From Burkholderiaceae bacterium (GTDB lineage: Bacteria > Pseudomonadota > Gammaproteobacteria > Burkholderiales > Burkholderiaceae_D), in assembly GCA_030157545.1 (NCBI GenBank), contig JAOAUN010000057.1, positions 61,202 to 125,201 of the forward strand: DNA of 64,000 nt, in the 5' to 3' direction. How positions within the stretch are numbered: position 1 is the stretch's first letter; each line of letters begins with the position of its first letter. Below the pieces are notes generated by a model that was not told where the DNA came from, made no database searches, and saw only the letters and a program-made list of their open reading frames with translations. A program made the position numbers and the translations under genes. Of this stretch, positions 49,191 to 59,924 are shown in pieces.

Positions 49191-49235
49191 CGGCATTTGC
49201 CCCCTTTCCAAACCGGAAAGCCCGCCGAAAACAAC

Positions 49236-49241
49236 TATAAT
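49236..49241 (+). promoter_or_regulatory. Probable -10 element of ribF
   Basis: TATAAT lies 39 bases before the ribF start. No clear -35 element and no FMN riboswitch fold were seen upstream. Confidence 0.4.
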
Positions 49242-49280
49242 CCAAGGCTTTGCCACTGGCCTGCAAGACTCCATAGAAAA

Positions 49281-50258
49281 ATGAAGGTATTTCGCGGACT
49301 TCCCCATGACGATGCACGTCGCCCTTGTGCGCTAACTATCGGCAACTTCGATGGCGTACACCGTGGCCATCGTGCTTTGCTGGCGCGCGTCAAAGAGGCT
49401 GCGCAAAGCTTGGGCTTGGAAACTGCCGTCATGACTTTCGAGCCGCATCCGCGTGAATTCTTTGCGCATTTGTCGGGTGACGAAAGCCGCGCACCAGCCC
49501 GCGTCGCCAATTTGCGCGATAAATTGCAGGCCTTGGCCAAGGCTGGTGTTGATCGCGTCATCGTCGAACATTTCAATGCGCGCTTCGCGGCGTTGTCACC
49601 GCAGGCTTTCATCAAGGATGTGCTGGTCGATGGCTTGCACGTGAAATGGCTCATCGTTGGTGATGACTTCCGTTTCGGCGCAAAACGCGCTGGCGATATC
49701 ACGATGCTGAAAGAGGCCGGCCGACAGTATGGTTTCGAAGTGGTGTCGCTGCCGACTGTGCTGCACGAAGGCGTGCGCATTTCTTCTTCGGCTGTGCGAA
49801 GCACGCTCGATACCGGCGATTTTCAACACGCAGCCGAATTGCTTGGCCATCCGTATGCGATCTCGGGCCGCGTGCTGCATGGTAAAAAACTTGGTCGCAC
49901 GATAGGCTTTCCAACGCTGAATTTACGCATTGCGCACAAGCGCCCTGCCCTGTCCGGCATTTTCGTTGTGCAGGTGCATGGACTGTCTGCACAGCCATTG
50001 CCGGCCGTTGCCAGTCTGGGCGTGCGCCCGACCGTAGAGGACAATGGCCGTGTCCTGCTTGAGGTGCATCTGTTTGACTATGCCGCGCAATGCTATGGCA
50101 AATTGATACGCGTAGAATTTCTGCAAAAGCTGCACGAAGAAAAAAAATACGATGATCTCGATACACTGACGCGCGCCATTGACGCGGACGCGCGTGCGGC
50201 GCGCGACTATTTTGAGCGACGAGACAGTTCGGCGCTTCCAGCAACCAAGACTAATTAA
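49281..50258 (+). CDS. ribF: Bifunctional riboflavin kinase/FAD synthetase
   Basis: The product is 325 residues. The N-terminal adenylyltransferase has ALTIGNFDGVHRGHRALL (HxGH-type) and ISSSAVRSTL. The C-terminal kinase has GKKLGRTIGFPTLNLRI. It makes FMN and FAD, needed for instance by MurB and CoaBC. ATG 49281 follows a short A-rich stretch. ribF begins a series with ileS, lspA, coaBC and dut. Confidence 0.96.
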   Translation: MKVFRGLPHDDARRPCALTIGNFDGVHRGHRALLARVKEAAQSLGLETAVMTFEPHPREFFAHLSGDESRAPARVANLRDKLQALAKAGVDRVIVEHFNARFAALSPQAFIKDVLVDGLHVKWLIVGDDFRFGAKRAGDITMLKEAGRQYGFEVVSLPTVLHEGVRISSSAVRSTLDTGDFQHAAELLGHPYAISGRVLHGKKLGRTIGFPTLNLRIAHKRPALSGIFVVQVHGLSAQPLPAVASLGVRPTVEDNGRVLLEVHLFDYAAQCYGKLIRVEFLQKLHEEKKYDDLDTLTRAIDADARAARDYFERRDSSALPATKTN

Positions 50259-50321
50259 ACGAATTTGATCAGGGCAGACTAGCTTTCCTCTCTGCCCCAC
50301 TTTTTAATTGATAGAAATCTC

Positions 50322-53183
50322 ATGTCCGAAAAAGCCAAAAAAACCGAAAGCAAATATCCGGTCAACATGACCGAAACAGCGTTTCCCATGCGCGGCGATC
50401 TGGCCAAACGTGAACCGCAGTGGGTAGCGCAATGGCAGGAAAAGAAACTCTATCAGCGCATCCGCAAAGCCTCTGCCGGCCGGCCGAAATTCATTTTGCA
50501 TGATGGCCCGCCGTATGCGAACGGCGACATTCACATCGGTCACGCCGTCAACAAAATCCTCAAAGACATGATCGTCAAGACGCGCCAGTTCGATGGCTTT
50601 GATGCGCAGTATGTGCCGGGCTGGGATTGCCACGGCATGCCGATCGAGATTCAGATCGAAAAACAATATGGCAAGCATTTGCCAACCGCCGATGTGCTGG
50701 CCAAGTCGCGCGCGTATGCGAGCGAGCAGGTCGCGCGCCAGAAAAAAGATTTCATTCGTCTCGGTGTGCTGGCCGATTGGGAAAACCCTTACCTGACCAT
50801 GAACTATGGCAATGAGGCTGACGAAATCCGCGCCTTGGGCACCATTCTGGAAAAAGGCTTTGTATATCGTGGCTTAAAGCCCGTCAACTGGTGCTTCGAC
50901 TGCGGCTCGGCACTGGCTGAAGCGGAAGTTGAATATCAGGACAAGCGCGACCCGGCCATTGATGTCGGCTTTGCGTTTGCAGAACCGGCACGCATCGCTG
51001 CGGCATTCGGTTTGACAAAGCTGCCAACCGACAAGGGCTATGCGGTAATCTGGACCACGACACCATGGACGATTCCGTCGAACCAGGCGCTCAATATGCA
51101 TCCCGAGTTCAGCTATGCGTTGGTCGAGACGGTGCGCAATGGCGAGCCGCTGCTGCTGCTACTGGCCGAAGATCTGGTGGCTAGTTGCCTGCAGCGTTTC
51201 GGCCTCGAAGGCAACGTTGTGGCGACCTGCCGCGGCGAAGCACTGTCGCTGATTAATTTCCATCATCCATTGGCAACTGTCGATGCTGGCTACGACCGCC
51301 TGTCGCCGGTTTATCTGGGCGAGTACGTCACGCTTGAGACTGGCACCGGTATCGTGCACTCGGCGCCCGCTTACGGCGTGGAAGACTATGCGTCTTGCAA
51401 GGCGCATGGCATGAAAGACGATGCGATCCTGAGCCCTGTCATGGGCGACGGTCATTACGCATCAACGCTGCCGCTGTTTGGCGGCTTGACGATCTGGGAA
51501 GCCTCCAAACCGATTTGCGCCGCTCTGGAAAGCGCCGGTTCACTGTTCAAGCTGGTGATGTTTGACCACAGCTACATGCATTGCTGGCGTCATAAGTCGC
51601 CCATCATTTATCGCGCGACTTCGCAGTGGTTTGCCGGCATGGACCGTGCGCCGAAAGATGGTAGCGCTACTTTGCGCAAGGCGGCACTGGATGCGATCGA
51701 AGCGACGCAATTCTTCCCGGCGTGGGGCAAAGCACGCCTGCACGGCATGATTGCAAACCGGCCTGACTGGACGCTGTCGCGTCAGCGTCAGTGGGGCGTG
51801 CCTATGGCTTTCTTCGTACACAAAGAAACCGGCGAGCTGCATCCAGACACGCCTGCATTGCTGGAAAAAGTAGCTCTGCTGGTTGAAGCGCACGGCATTG
51901 AAGCCTGGCATACGCTGGACTTGCCGGCCTTTCTCGGTGCCGATGCGGCGCACTATGAAAAGAACAAGGACACTCTCGACGTCTGGTTCGATTCCGGCAC
52001 CACGCACCAGACTGTGCTGCGCGGCTCGCACAAGGCAGAGTCGCACTTCCCGGCAGACCTGTATCTGGAAGGCTCGGACCAGCACCGCGGCTGGTTCCAT
52101 TCGTCGTTGCTGACATCGGCCATGCTGAATGGCTGCGCCCCTTACAAGGCCTTGCTGACGCACGGCTTTGTGGTCGATGGCGAGGGCAAGAAAATGTCCA
52201 AGTCCAAAGGCAATGTAGTCGCGCCGCAAAAAGTTTCGGACTCAATGGGCGCCGAAATACTGCGCCTGTGGGTGGCGTCGACGGACTATTCTGGCGAACT
52301 GTCGATCTCGGACGAAATTTTAAAACGCGTAGTCGAGAGCTATAGACGCATCCGCAATACGCTGCGCTTTTTGCTGGCCAATACATCCGACTTCAATCCT
52401 GACACCGATAGCATTGCGGTCGCTGACATGCTGGAGATTGATCAATATGCAATTGCCCGCATGACGCAATTGCAAACTGAAATCCGTGAACATTTCAGTG
52501 TGTATGAATTCCATCCTGTCGTGGCCAAGTTGCAGATGTATTGCTCGGAAGACCTGGGCGGCTTCTATCTCGATATTCTGAAAGACCGGCTCTATACCAG
52601 CGGCGCAAGCTCATCGGCTCGTCGCTCGGCGCAGACTGCGATCTGGCATATCACGCGATCATTGCTGCCACTGATGGCGCCGGTGCTGTCGTTTACTGCG
52701 GAAGAAGCATGGTCGGTCTTTGCCAGCAAGGAGATGTTTGTAGCGTCGGATGAAACAATCTTTACGCAAAATTTTTACACGCTGCCTGCAGTAGATGCCG
52801 CAGCTGCGCTGCTGGAAAAATTCGCAAGCTTGCGTGAAATTCGTGCCGGGGTATTGAAGCAGCTGGAAGACCTGCGGGTATCCGGCGCGATCGGTTCTTC
52901 CTTGCAGGCCGACGTAGAGATTCGCGCCGCTGGCAACAAGTATGCGTTGTTGAACGGACTGGGTGACGATCTGAAATTCGTGCTGATTACTTCTTCCGCA
53001 AAAGTGGTGCAGGTCAATGATGCGGGCGAAGAAGCGGTACTGGTGACAGCGTCCGACAAACAGAAGTGCGAGCGTTGCTGGCATTATCGTGCCGATGTGG
53101 GCGCACATGCCGAACACACCGGTCTGTGCGGTCGTTGCGTATCGAACCTGTTTGGTCAGGGCGAGCGCAGGCATATTGCCTGA
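50322..53183 (+). CDS. ileS: Isoleucyl-tRNA synthetase
   Basis: A class I aminoacyl-tRNA synthetase of 953 residues. The HIGH motif is in [20 protein letters not shown] and the KMSKS motif in [14 protein letters not shown]. The editing domain carries [14 protein letters not shown]. The C-terminal zinc ribbon has [12 protein letters not shown] and [10 protein letters not shown]. It lies 63 bases after ribF and 29 before lspA. Confidence 0.98.
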   Translation: MSEKAKKTESKYPVNMTETAFPMRGDLAKREPQWVAQWQEKKLYQRIRKASAGRPKFILHDGPPYANGDIHIGHAVNKILKDMIVKTRQFDGFDAQYVPGWDCHGMPIEIQIEKQYGKHLPTADVLAKSRAYASEQVARQKKDFIRLGVLADWENPYLTMNYGNEADEIRALGTILEKGFVYRGLKPVNWCFDCGSALAEAEVEYQDKRDPAIDVGFAFAEPARIAAAFGLTKLPTDKGYAVIWTTTPWTIPSNQALNMHPEFSYALVETVRNGEPLLLLLAEDLVASCLQRFGLEGNVVATCRGEALSLINFHHPLATVDAGYDRLSPVYLGEYVTLETGTGIVHSAPAYGVEDYASCKAHGMKDDAILSPVMGDGHYASTLPLFGGLTIWEASKPICAALESAGSLFKLVMFDHSYMHCWRHKSPIIYRATSQWFAGMDRAPKDGSATLRKAALDAIEATQFFPAWGKARLHGMIANRPDWTLSRQRQWGVPMAFFVHKETGELHPDTPALLEKVALLVEAHGIEAWHTLDLPAFLGADAAHYEKNKDTLDVWFDSGTTHQTVLRGSHKAESHFPADLYLEGSDQHRGWFHSSLLTSAMLNGCAPYKALLTHGFVVDGEGKKMSKSKGNVVAPQKVSDSMGAEILRLWVASTDYSGELSISDEILKRVVESYRRIRNTLRFLLANTSDFNPDTDSIAVADMLEIDQYAIARMTQLQTEIREHFSVYEFHPVVAKLQMYCSEDLGGFYLDILKDRLYTSGASSSARRSAQTAIWHITRSLLPLMAPVLSFTAEEAWSVFASKEMFVASDETIFTQNFYTLPAVDAAAALLEKFASLREIRAGVLKQLEDLRVSGAIGSSLQADVEIRAAGNKYALLNGLGDDLKFVLITSSAKVVQVNDAGEEAVLVTASDKQKCERCWHYRADVGAHAEHTGLCGRCVSNLFGQGERRHIA

Positions 53184-53212
53184 ACCACGATCTATCTTTG
53201 CGAAAGATTCAG

Positions 53213-53710
53213 ATGGCCAGAAAAAATGCAGTCTCTGCAGGTAATTCAGGAATGACCCTGTGGCTGGGTATTGCCGCTATCGTAGTGCTGCTGGACCAGC
53301 TGTCAAAGATCACGCTGAGTCAAATGCTTGCATACGGGCAGTCGGAACAGATCACCTCTTTTTTCAATCTGGTGATGGTCTACAACAAAGGGGCAGCCTT
53401 CAGTTTTCTGGCCGATCAACACGGCTGGCAGCGTTATCTGTTCGCAGGCATTTCGGCAGCTGCGTCTTTGCTGATCATATGGATGTTGAAGCGCCATGCA
53501 TCGCAGCGCCTGTTTTGCTGGGCACTCGCGCTGATATTAGGTGGCGCCATCGGCAACCTGATTGACCGCGTCGCGTATGGCCACGTGATTGATTTTCTGG
53601 ACGTGCATGTGCATGGCTGGCATTGGCCGGCGTTCAACATCGCCGACAGCGCCATTACGATCGGTGCTGCGCTGTTCATCCTCGATGAATTCCGCAGAGT
53701 AAATCGCTAA
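53213..53710 (+). CDS. lspA: Lipoprotein signal peptidase
   Basis: A membrane aspartyl protease of 165 residues with four transmembrane helices, which removes the signal peptide of prolipoproteins. Conserved blocks are [46 protein letters not shown] (first catalytic Asp) and [15 protein letters not shown] (second catalytic Asp). ATG 53213 starts shortly before the first helix. Confidence 0.96.
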   Translation: MARKNAVSAGNSGMTLWLGIAAIVVLLDQLSKITLSQMLAYGQSEQITSFFNLVMVYNKGAAFSFLADQHGWQRYLFAGISAAASLLIIWMLKRHASQRLFCWALALILGGAIGNLIDRVAYGHVIDFLDVHVHGWHWPAFNIADSAITIGAALFILDEFRRVNR

Positions 53711-53734
53711 ATTAGCCAAGAATTCGGAGCCCGC

Positions 53735-54925
53735 ATGAACATCACTGGCAAACGCATCGTACTGGGCCTGACCGGCGGCGTCGCCTGTTATAAGGCTGCC
53801 GAACTGGCACGCGCACTCATCAAGGCGGGCGCTTCGGTGCAGGTGGTGATGACGGAAGCCGCGCGTCATTTCATTACGCCGGTGACGATGCAGGCTTTGT
53901 CAGGCAAGACTGTCTATACCGACCAGTGGGATAACCGCATTGCCAACAACATGGCGCATATTGATTTGACGCGGAATGCGGACGCGATCCTGATTGCGCC
54001 CTGCTCGGCTGACTTCATGCGTAAGCTGGTGCATGGTGCTGCCGATGACTTGCTCTCGACCCTGTGCCTGGCACGTCCGGCAGACCTGCCGCTGCTGGTA
54101 GCGCCGGCTATGAACGTTGAAATGTGGCAGAACCCTGCAACGCAACGCAATGCCGCTCAACTGCAGCTGGATGGCGTGACGCTACTGGGACCGGCCGCCG
54201 GCGAACAAGCCTGCGGCGAAACCGGACTGGGCCGCATGCTGGAGCCGGAACAACTACTGGAAGAAATGACGGCGTTTTTCCAGCCCAAGCTGCTCTCTGG
54301 AAAGCGCGTGTTAATCACAGCAGGACCGACTTTCGAGCCGATTGATCCCGTGCGTGGCATTACCAATTTATCGTCCGGGAAAATGGGTTATGCGCTCGCA
54401 CGCGCCGCACGTGCAGCCGGTGCGCAAGTGACACTCATCTCCGGCCCGACTGCATTGGCCGTTCCTGCTGGTGTGACGATGCTGCCAGTTCTGACGGCGA
54501 GGGACATGCATGACGCGGTCATGGCGCATGTCGCCGGCCAGCAGGTTTTCATCGCGGTAGCAGCCGTTGCCGACTGGCGTGTTGAAGCGAGCGCGCAGAA
54601 GATCAAGAAGCAGTATCAAGGCGCGGCACCTGACCTGAAGTTCGAGCAAAACCCCGACATCCTGGCGGCTGTTGCAGCGCTGCCGACGGCGCCCTATTGC
54701 GTGGGCTTTGCGGCCGAGTCGGAGAATCTTCTCGAACATGGACGTGAAAAACGCGAGAAGAAAAATATTCCTCTGCTGGTTGGCAATATCGGCCACCAGA
54801 CTTTTGGCAAGGACGACAATGAACTGGTGTTGTTCGATGCCACTGGCCATCAGCATTTGCCGCGCGCCGACAAAAACGCGCTGGCACAAACGCTGATTGC
54901 CGAAATCGCGCGTCGCCTGAATTAA
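53735..54925 (+). CDS. coaBC: Phosphopantothenoylcysteine decarboxylase/phosphopantothenate-cysteine ligase
   Basis: The product is 396 residues catalysing two steps of coenzyme A synthesis. The CoaC half has GLTGGVACYKAAELAR, the HIDLTRNADAILIAPCSADF stretch, PAMNVEMWQNPATQRN and the cysteine in GEQACGETGLGRM. The CoaB half begins ITAGPTFEPIDPVRGITN and continues LSSGKMGYALA. CGGAG precedes ATG 53735. Confidence 0.96.
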   Translation: MNITGKRIVLGLTGGVACYKAAELARALIKAGASVQVVMTEAARHFITPVTMQALSGKTVYTDQWDNRIANNMAHIDLTRNADAILIAPCSADFMRKLVHGAADDLLSTLCLARPADLPLLVAPAMNVEMWQNPATQRNAAQLQLDGVTLLGPAAGEQACGETGLGRMLEPEQLLEEMTAFFQPKLLSGKRVLITAGPTFEPIDPVRGITNLSSGKMGYALARAARAAGAQVTLISGPTALAVPAGVTMLPVLTARDMHDAVMAHVAGQQVFIAVAAVADWRVEASAQKIKKQYQGAAPDLKFEQNPDILAAVAALPTAPYCVGFAAESENLLEHGREKREKKNIPLLVGNIGHQTFGKDDNELVLFDATGHQHLPRADKNALAQTLIAEIARRLN

Positions 54926-54952
54926 TTTTTATTCACTGTTTTTTTCTGCACA

Positions 54953-55402
54953 ATGAAATCCATAGACATCAAAATTCTTGACCCGCGCATGAAGGAACAG
55001 CTGCCGGCCTATGCAACGACGGGCAGCGCCGGACTGGATTTGCGTGCCTGCATCGCTGAGCCGATCACCATCGAGCCGGGTAGCACGCATCTGATTCCGA
55101 CCGGTCTGGCGATTCATCTGGCCGACCCTGGCTATGCCGCGATGATTTTGCCGCGCAGCGGTCTGGGTCACAAGCATGGCATCGTGCTCGGCAATCTGGT
55201 TGGCCTGATCGATTCTGACTATCAAGGCGAACTGATGGTTTCCACCTGGAATCGCGGTAGCACTGCCTTTGTGTTGAATCCAATGGAACGTTTGGCGCAG
55301 CTAGTCATCGTGCCGGTAATGCAGGTAGGATTCAATGTTGTAGATTCATTTGATTCCAGCGAGCGTGGCGCTGGCGGCTTCGGCAGCACCGGCAAAAAAT
55401 AA
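54953..55402 (+). CDS. dut: dUTP diphosphatase
   Basis: A trimeric dUTPase of 149 residues. The five conserved motifs are present: [35 protein letters not shown] with the catalytic Asp, [11 protein letters not shown] and the P-loop-like [12 protein letters not shown] at the C-terminus. It follows coaBC after 27 bases, a pairing seen in many bacteria. Confidence 0.97.
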   Translation: MKSIDIKILDPRMKEQLPAYATTGSAGLDLRACIAEPITIEPGSTHLIPTGLAIHLADPGYAAMILPRSGLGHKHGIVLGNLVGLIDSDYQGELMVSTWNRGSTAFVLNPMERLAQLVIVPVMQVGFNVVDSFDSSERGAGGFGSTGKK

Positions 55403-55413
55403 TCGGAGGTTTT

Positions 55414-56460
55414 ATGGGCAGCATGGTCGATGCACAGTTATCACGACTTGTTCGGCTACTGCCTGTCCTGACTGTGGTCGTGCTGAGCTCATGCGCACTG
55501 CCACCGCTTGCCCCGGCTCCGCAGCAATCCGCATTGCATGCGCAGCAGCGCGCTGCGCTTACTTCGCTGACGGCAAAACAGGAGCGTTTATATCGCGTTG
55601 CTGCTCCGCTGCTGGTCAATAATGCGGTGCTTTGCAAAACCAATGCGCGTCCGCTGCTGGGTTTCACCGCGAAGAACCAGTATTCGTATTCGGCTGACAT
55701 GATGGACGCAGCCAAGGAGTTGCTGGGCCTCGATGAACGGCTGCAGGTCATGAGCGTGCTGGCGGGCAGCGGTGCCGCGCGCGCAGGCATACAGCGTGGC
55801 GACATTCTGCAATCCGTACAAGAGCAAGCGATGCCGCAAGGCCCGAATGCCGAATCCGAGGCGGCCCGCCAGTTGGCAGCCGTAGTGCGGAATGCAGCCG
55901 AACTGCAAATTACGGTGCTGCGTGATGGCAAGCCCCAGCGCCTGCAAGTACCGCTGACACTGGCATGTGCTTACAGCATTGATGTCGGCAATGCTGACTT
56001 TGTAAATGCCTACAGTGACGGCCGCCGAATACTGGTGACGCGTGGCATGCTCGATTATTTACAGTCCGATGCCGAACTGTCTGCCCTGCTTGCCAAAGAA
56101 ATCGCGCACAACACATTGCGGCATGCGCAGGTTTTGCAAATCAAGGCAACAGTCGCCGCCGTCATCGACAAGCTTTTGCTGCTCAAGCCTGACCTGACGG
56201 GCCTGGCTGGCAGCGCTGGCATCAAGGCCATGCCGGCAGCCATGGAGATCGAAGCCGACCGGCTCGCTTTGTACATGCTGGCACGCGCTGGCTACAGCCC
56301 TGCAGTCGCAGCCACTACCTGGCAGCATCTGGCGCAGAACTCAGCCCCCAACAGCTACACGGCTCTGCATCCATGGACCGATGAGCGACTGGCATTACTG
56401 CAAGCGACTGCGGAAGAGATACGGCAAAAACAGATCGCCAAGAAACCGCTGACACCATAA
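55414..56460 (+). CDS. PDZ-containing lipoprotein of the M48 peptidase type with altered zinc motif
   Basis: The product is 348 residues. A hydrophobic signal ends in a lipobox VLSSC, so Cys27 should be lipidated. Residues about 100-185 look like a PDZ domain (LAGSGAARAGIQRGDILQSV). The M48-like part follows, SDAELSALLAKEIAHNTLRHA, where the HExxH motif of active enzymes reads KEIAH, so the first zinc-binding His is missing. EIEADRLALYMLARAGY holds the third-ligand Glu. It may be an inactive relative acting as a scaffold or chaperone, or a variant enzyme. It lies 11 bases after dut with GGAGG upstream of ATG 55414. Confidence 0.82.
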   Translation: MGSMVDAQLSRLVRLLPVLTVVVLSSCALPPLAPAPQQSALHAQQRAALTSLTAKQERLYRVAAPLLVNNAVLCKTNARPLLGFTAKNQYSYSADMMDAAKELLGLDERLQVMSVLAGSGAARAGIQRGDILQSVQEQAMPQGPNAESEAARQLAAVVRNAAELQITVLRDGKPQRLQVPLTLACAYSIDVGNADFVNAYSDGRRILVTRGMLDYLQSDAELSALLAKEIAHNTLRHAQVLQIKATVAAVIDKLLLLKPDLTGLAGSAGIKAMPAAMEIEADRLALYMLARAGYSPAVAATTWQHLAQNSAPNSYTALHPWTDERLALLQATAEEIRQKQIAKKPLTP

Positions 56461-56472
56461 ATCTACGCATAA

Positions 56473-56505
56473 AAAAACCCACCGGTTTGCACAGGTGGGT
56501 TTTTA
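56473..56505. terminator. Bidirectional terminator between the lipoprotein and clpA
   Basis: AAAAACCCACC and GGTGGGTTTTT form a strong stem with A and T runs on both sides, placed between convergent genes. Confidence 0.9.
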
Positions 56506-56520
56506 ATTTTGAAGTGAGAG

Positions 56521-58824
56521 TTACTCGACTTCAGCAGCCTCTTGCGGTGGCGCAGCCGGAGGCGGCGCATCCCCTTCGAGGAAATCAAGCTTGATCGCTT
56601 CCTTGTCATCAAGATCAACAGTGACCCGGCCACCGGTGACGAGCTTGCCGAACAGCAGTTCATCCGCGAGCGCCTTGCGTATCATGTCCTGAATCAGGCG
56701 TGACATAGGACGCGCACCCATCAACGGATCGAATCCTTTCTTCGCCAGGAACTGACGCAGCTTTTCACTGAAGATCGCTTCGACTTTTTTCTCGTGCAGC
56801 TGTTCTTCGAGCTGCATCAGGAATTTGTCCACCACGCGCAGAATGATTTCTTCGTCCAGCGCCTTGAAGCTGATGGTTGCATCCAGACGGTTGCGGAATT
56901 CCGGCGTGAACATGCGCTTGATGTCGGCCAGTTCGTCGCCTGCCTGCTTGCCATCGGTGAAACCGATAGAGCGCTTTTGCAAACTTTCGGCACCTGCATT
57001 GGTGGTCATGATGATGATCACATTACGGAAATCAGCCTTGCGACCGTTGTTATCCGTCAACGTGCCATGGTCCATGACTTGCAGCAGAATATTGAAGATA
57101 TCCGGATGCGCCTTTTCAATTTCATCAAGCAGCAATACCGCGTGCGGCTTTTTGGTAATGGCTTCAGTCAGCAATCCACCCTGATCGAAGCCCACGTAGC
57201 CCGGTGGCGCGCCGATCAAGCGGCTAACGGCATGACGCTCCATGTATTCAGACATATCGAAGCGGATTAGCTCAATGCCCATGATGAAGGCCAGCTGCTT
57301 CGCCACTTCGGTCTTGCCGACGCCGGTCGGGCCGGAGAACAGGAAAGAGCCGATCGGTTTGTCGGTCTTGCCCAAACCGGCACGTGCCATCTTGATGGCA
57401 GCTGCCAATGCTTCGATGGCAGGTTCCTGACCAAAGACGACGTTCTTCAGATCGCGCTCTATTGTTTGCAACTTGCTGCGGTCGTCCTGATTGACTGACT
57501 GCGGCGGAATGCGCGCGATTTTGGAGATGATGTCTTCGATCTCGCTCTTGCCGATGGTTTTCTTTTGCTTCGATTTCGGCAGGATGCGTTGTGCAGCACC
57601 GGCTTCGTCGATCACATCAATGGCCTTGTCAGGCAAGTGACGGTCGTTAATGAAGCGTGCGGCCAGCTCGGCCGCCGAGGTCAGCGCAGATGCTGAATAC
57701 TTCACGCCATGGTGTTCTTCAAAGCGCGATTTCAGGCCGCGCAAGATCTGAATCGTCTGCTCGACCGTAGGCTCGTTGACGTCGATCTTCTGGAAGCGAC
57801 GCGACAGCGCATGGTCTTTTTCAAACACGCCACGGAATTCATTGAAGGTGGTCGCGCCTATGCATTTGAGCTGCCCGCTGGAGAGGGCCGGCTTCAGCAG
57901 GTTCGAGGCATCAAGTGTGCCGCCCGAGGCCGAACCGGCACCGATGATGGTGTGAATTTCATCGATGAACAAGATGCCGTTCGGATTGTCTTTCAACTGC
58001 TTGAGCACGGCTTTCAGGCGCTGCTCGAAGTCGCCGCGATATTTGGTACCAGCCAGCAGCGCTCCCATGTCGAGGGAATAGACCACCGCGTTTTGCAGGA
58101 TTTCCGGCACATCGCCTTGCGTGACACGCCAGGCGAGGCCTTCGGCAATGGCAGTCTTGCCGACACCGGCTTCACCAACCAGTAGCGGATTGTTCTTGCG
58201 ACGGCGGCACAGGGTCTGGATGACGCGCTCGACTTCGGACTCGCGGCCAATCAGCGGGTCGATCTTGCCTTCGGCTGCGAGCTTGTTGAGGTTTTGCGTG
58301 AACTGGTCGAGTGCGCTTTCTTTCTGCTGCACTTCGGCCTGATTATCTTCAACACCATCCGACGCTTTTTGCGGCTCGGACTGCTGATCCTTGCGTACGC
58401 CATGGGAAATGAAGTTGACGACATCAAGACGGGTCACGCCCTGCTGATGCAGGTAGTAGACGGCGTGCGAATCTTTTTCACCAAAGATGGCCACCAGCAC
58501 GTTGGCGCCGGTCACTTCTTTTTTGCCATTCGATGCAGACTGCACGTGCATGATGGCGCGCTGAATCACACGTTGAAACCCCAAGGTAGGTTGCGTATCC
58601 ACTTCGCTTGCGCCGGGCACGGTTGGCGTGTTGTCGCTGATAAAGTTAGTTAAAGTCTTGCGCAAGTCATCGATATTGACCGCGCAAGCGCGCAACACTT
58701 CAGCAGCAGACGGGTTGTCCAGCAAAGCCAGCAACAGATGTTCTACGGTGATGAATTCATGCCGCGCTTGTCTCGCTTCGACAAACGCCATGTGCAAACT
58801 CACTTCCAGTTCTTGGGCGATCAT
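56521..58824 (-). CDS. clpA: ATP-dependent Clp protease ATP-binding subunit ClpA
   Basis: The product is 767 residues. The N-terminal Clp domain starts [19 protein letters not shown]. Two AAA+ modules carry Walker A motifs [13 protein letters not shown] and [16 protein letters not shown]-type ClpP-binding loops are expected near the second module. ATG 58824, preceded by GGAGG, overlaps the clpS stop. It unfolds substrates for ClpP; ClpS directs N-degron substrates to it. Confidence 0.97.
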   Translation of the reverse strand: MIAQELEVSLHMAFVEARQARHEFITVEHLLLALLDNPSAAEVLRACAVNIDDLRKTLTNFISDNTPTVPGASEVDTQPTLGFQRVIQRAIMHVQSASNGKKEVTGANVLVAIFGEKDSHAVYYLHQQGVTRLDVVNFISHGVRKDQQSEPQKASDGVEDNQAEVQQKESALDQFTQNLNKLAAEGKIDPLIGRESEVERVIQTLCRRRKNNPLLVGEAGVGKTAIAEGLAWRVTQGDVPEILQNAVVYSLDMGALLAGTKYRGDFEQRLKAVLKQLKDNPNGILFIDEIHTIIGAGSASGGTLDASNLLKPALSSGQLKCIGATTFNEFRGVFEKDHALSRRFQKIDVNEPTVEQTIQILRGLKSRFEEHHGVKYSASALTSAAELAARFINDRHLPDKAIDVIDEAGAAQRILPKSKQKKTIGKSEIEDIISKIARIPPQSVNQDDRSKLQTIERDLKNVVFGQEPAIEALAAAIKMARAGLGKTDKPIGSFLFSGPTGVGKTEVAKQLAFIMGIELIRFDMSEYMERHAVSRLIGAPPGYVGFDQGGLLTEAITKKPHAVLLLDEIEKAHPDIFNILLQVMDHGTLTDNNGRKADFRNVIIIMTTNAGAESLQKRSIGFTDGKQAGDELADIKRMFTPEFRNRLDATISFKALDEEIILRVVDKFLMQLEEQLHEKKVEAIFSEKLRQFLAKKGFDPLMGARPMSRLIQDMIRKALADELLFGKLVTGGRVTVDLDDKEAIKLDFLEGDAPPPAAPPQEAAEVE

Positions 58825-59135
58825 GCTTCCTCCATCACGCATTGCAGGGGGTGCCCTGCCTTCCTAGCGTGGGTTAATACGAGTTCAACTTTCGTGCTTG
58901 CAATATCTTTCGGATAAACGCCGCACATTCCTTTTCCGTCGCGATGTACCTTGAGCATGATTTGTGTAGCAGTTTCACGATCTTTGTTGAAATACTCTTG
59001 GATGATGGCCACCACAAACTCCATAGGTGTGTAGTCATCATTCAGCAGCAGAACCTGGTACATCGGCGGCGGTTTTACCGCCTGCTTCTGCTCCTTGCGA
59101 ACAAGGACAGTGCCATTCTCATCCTTAGTTGCCAT
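58821..59135 (-). CDS. clpS: ClpA adaptor protein ClpS
   Basis: The product is 104 residues with an unstructured N-terminus and the ClpS core [25 protein letters not shown] and [22 protein letters not shown]. The [10 protein letters not shown] segment forms the N-end residue pocket. It is translationally coupled to clpA by an ATGA overlap. Confidence 0.97.
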   Translation of the reverse strand: MATKDENGTVLVRKEQKQAVKPPPMYQVLLLNDDYTPMEFVVAIIQEYFNKDRETATQIMLKVHRDGKGMCGVYPKDIASTKVELVLTHARKAGHPLQCVMEEA

Positions 59136-59466
59136 GCGTCTATTCTAAATCGTTCATCAAGATGCGTATCCGACAAAATCAGCAATTTCTAAACCTTGTA
59201 CTGATATTACGCGCTTTCGTGACAGAGCGCAGATGATGCCTTTGCGAGTTGCGGCAATAAGCGATTTTTCTACTGTCACTGACGAAGTCTAGCACTTTTG
59301 GCAATTAACTTGACTTTTCTATTTTTTACGCAAACAATGTTATTCATCAATATGTGCGGGTTTGCACTAATTGATAGGGAGAGAGCAATATAAAATCGGG
59401 GGCAGCGTAACGCGGGCTTCTTGCTTTTAGCGCTCGTGTGATTAGTTAATAGGGAAAGACGCTTTT
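59136..59466. other. Divergent spacer between clpS and the cold-shock gene
   Basis: A 331-base non-coding stretch. The part nearest the cold-shock gene probably holds a long 5' leader, since a TATAAA (59389-59394) lies 73 bases before its ATG, though the -35 spacing is poor. The clpS side is AT-rich with no motif I recognise. Confidence 0.5.
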
Positions 59467-59670
59467 ATGGCAACTGGTACAGTCAAGTGGTTTAACGATG
59501 CTAAAGGCTTCGGCTTTATCACTCCGGATGATGGTGGCGAAGATTTGTTTGCCCACTTCTCCGCGATTCAAATGAATGGCTTCAAAACCCTCAAAGAAGG
59601 GCAAAAAGTATCGTTCGAAGTCACGCAAGGCCCCAAAGGCAAGCAAGCTTCCAACATCGATAACGCCTGA
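59467..59670 (+). CDS. Cold-shock domain protein (CspA family)
   Basis: The product is 67 residues forming one five-stranded OB fold. [21 protein letters not shown] contains the RNP-1 motif (KGFGFI) and DLFAHFSAI the RNP-2 motif. It binds single-stranded RNA or DNA as an RNA chaperone. A long leader and a strong terminator frame it. Whether it is cold-induced cannot be said. Confidence 0.95.
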   Translation: MATGTVKWFNDAKGFGFITPDDGGEDLFAHFSAIQMNGFKTLKEGQKVSFEVTQGPKGKQASNIDNA

Positions 59671-59689
59671 TTATCAATTAGGACCTGCT

Positions 59690-59719
59690 AAAACCCCCGC
59701 CAAAATCGGGGGTTTTTTT
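59690..59719 (+). terminator. Terminator of the cold-shock gene
   Basis: AAAACCCCCG and CGGGGGTTTT form a stem followed by T residues, 20 bases past the stop. Confidence 0.9.
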
Positions 59720-59874
59720 ATTGCCGTCTTTTATTGCTATTTCCCGTTCATTATTAGTATTTCTTTACAAAGTTTATTGACCTGTATAAATGTAAATAGT
59801 TCAGTGATCAGATTAATTTGTGTTTCAAATTCTGTTTTGTAATATTGCATTCAGTTAGATTTAATTGCATGAAA

Positions 59875-59905
59875 AAGAAAAGCCGGGAATCCCCGGCTTT
59901 TCTTT
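59875..59905. terminator. Terminator of icd
   Basis: AAAAGCCGGG and CCCGGCTTTT form a perfect stem just past the icd stop on the minus strand; the T-run also suits the plus strand. Between this and the previous terminator (59720-59874) nothing else was recognised. Confidence 0.88.
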
Positions 59906-59924
59906 GATTACACACTTATTAAAA

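Noticed and set aside
49122..49280. FMN riboswitch upstream of ribF
   Set aside because: The spacer is short, shows an eroded repeat and a TATAAT, and none of the conserved RFN-element helices could be recognised.
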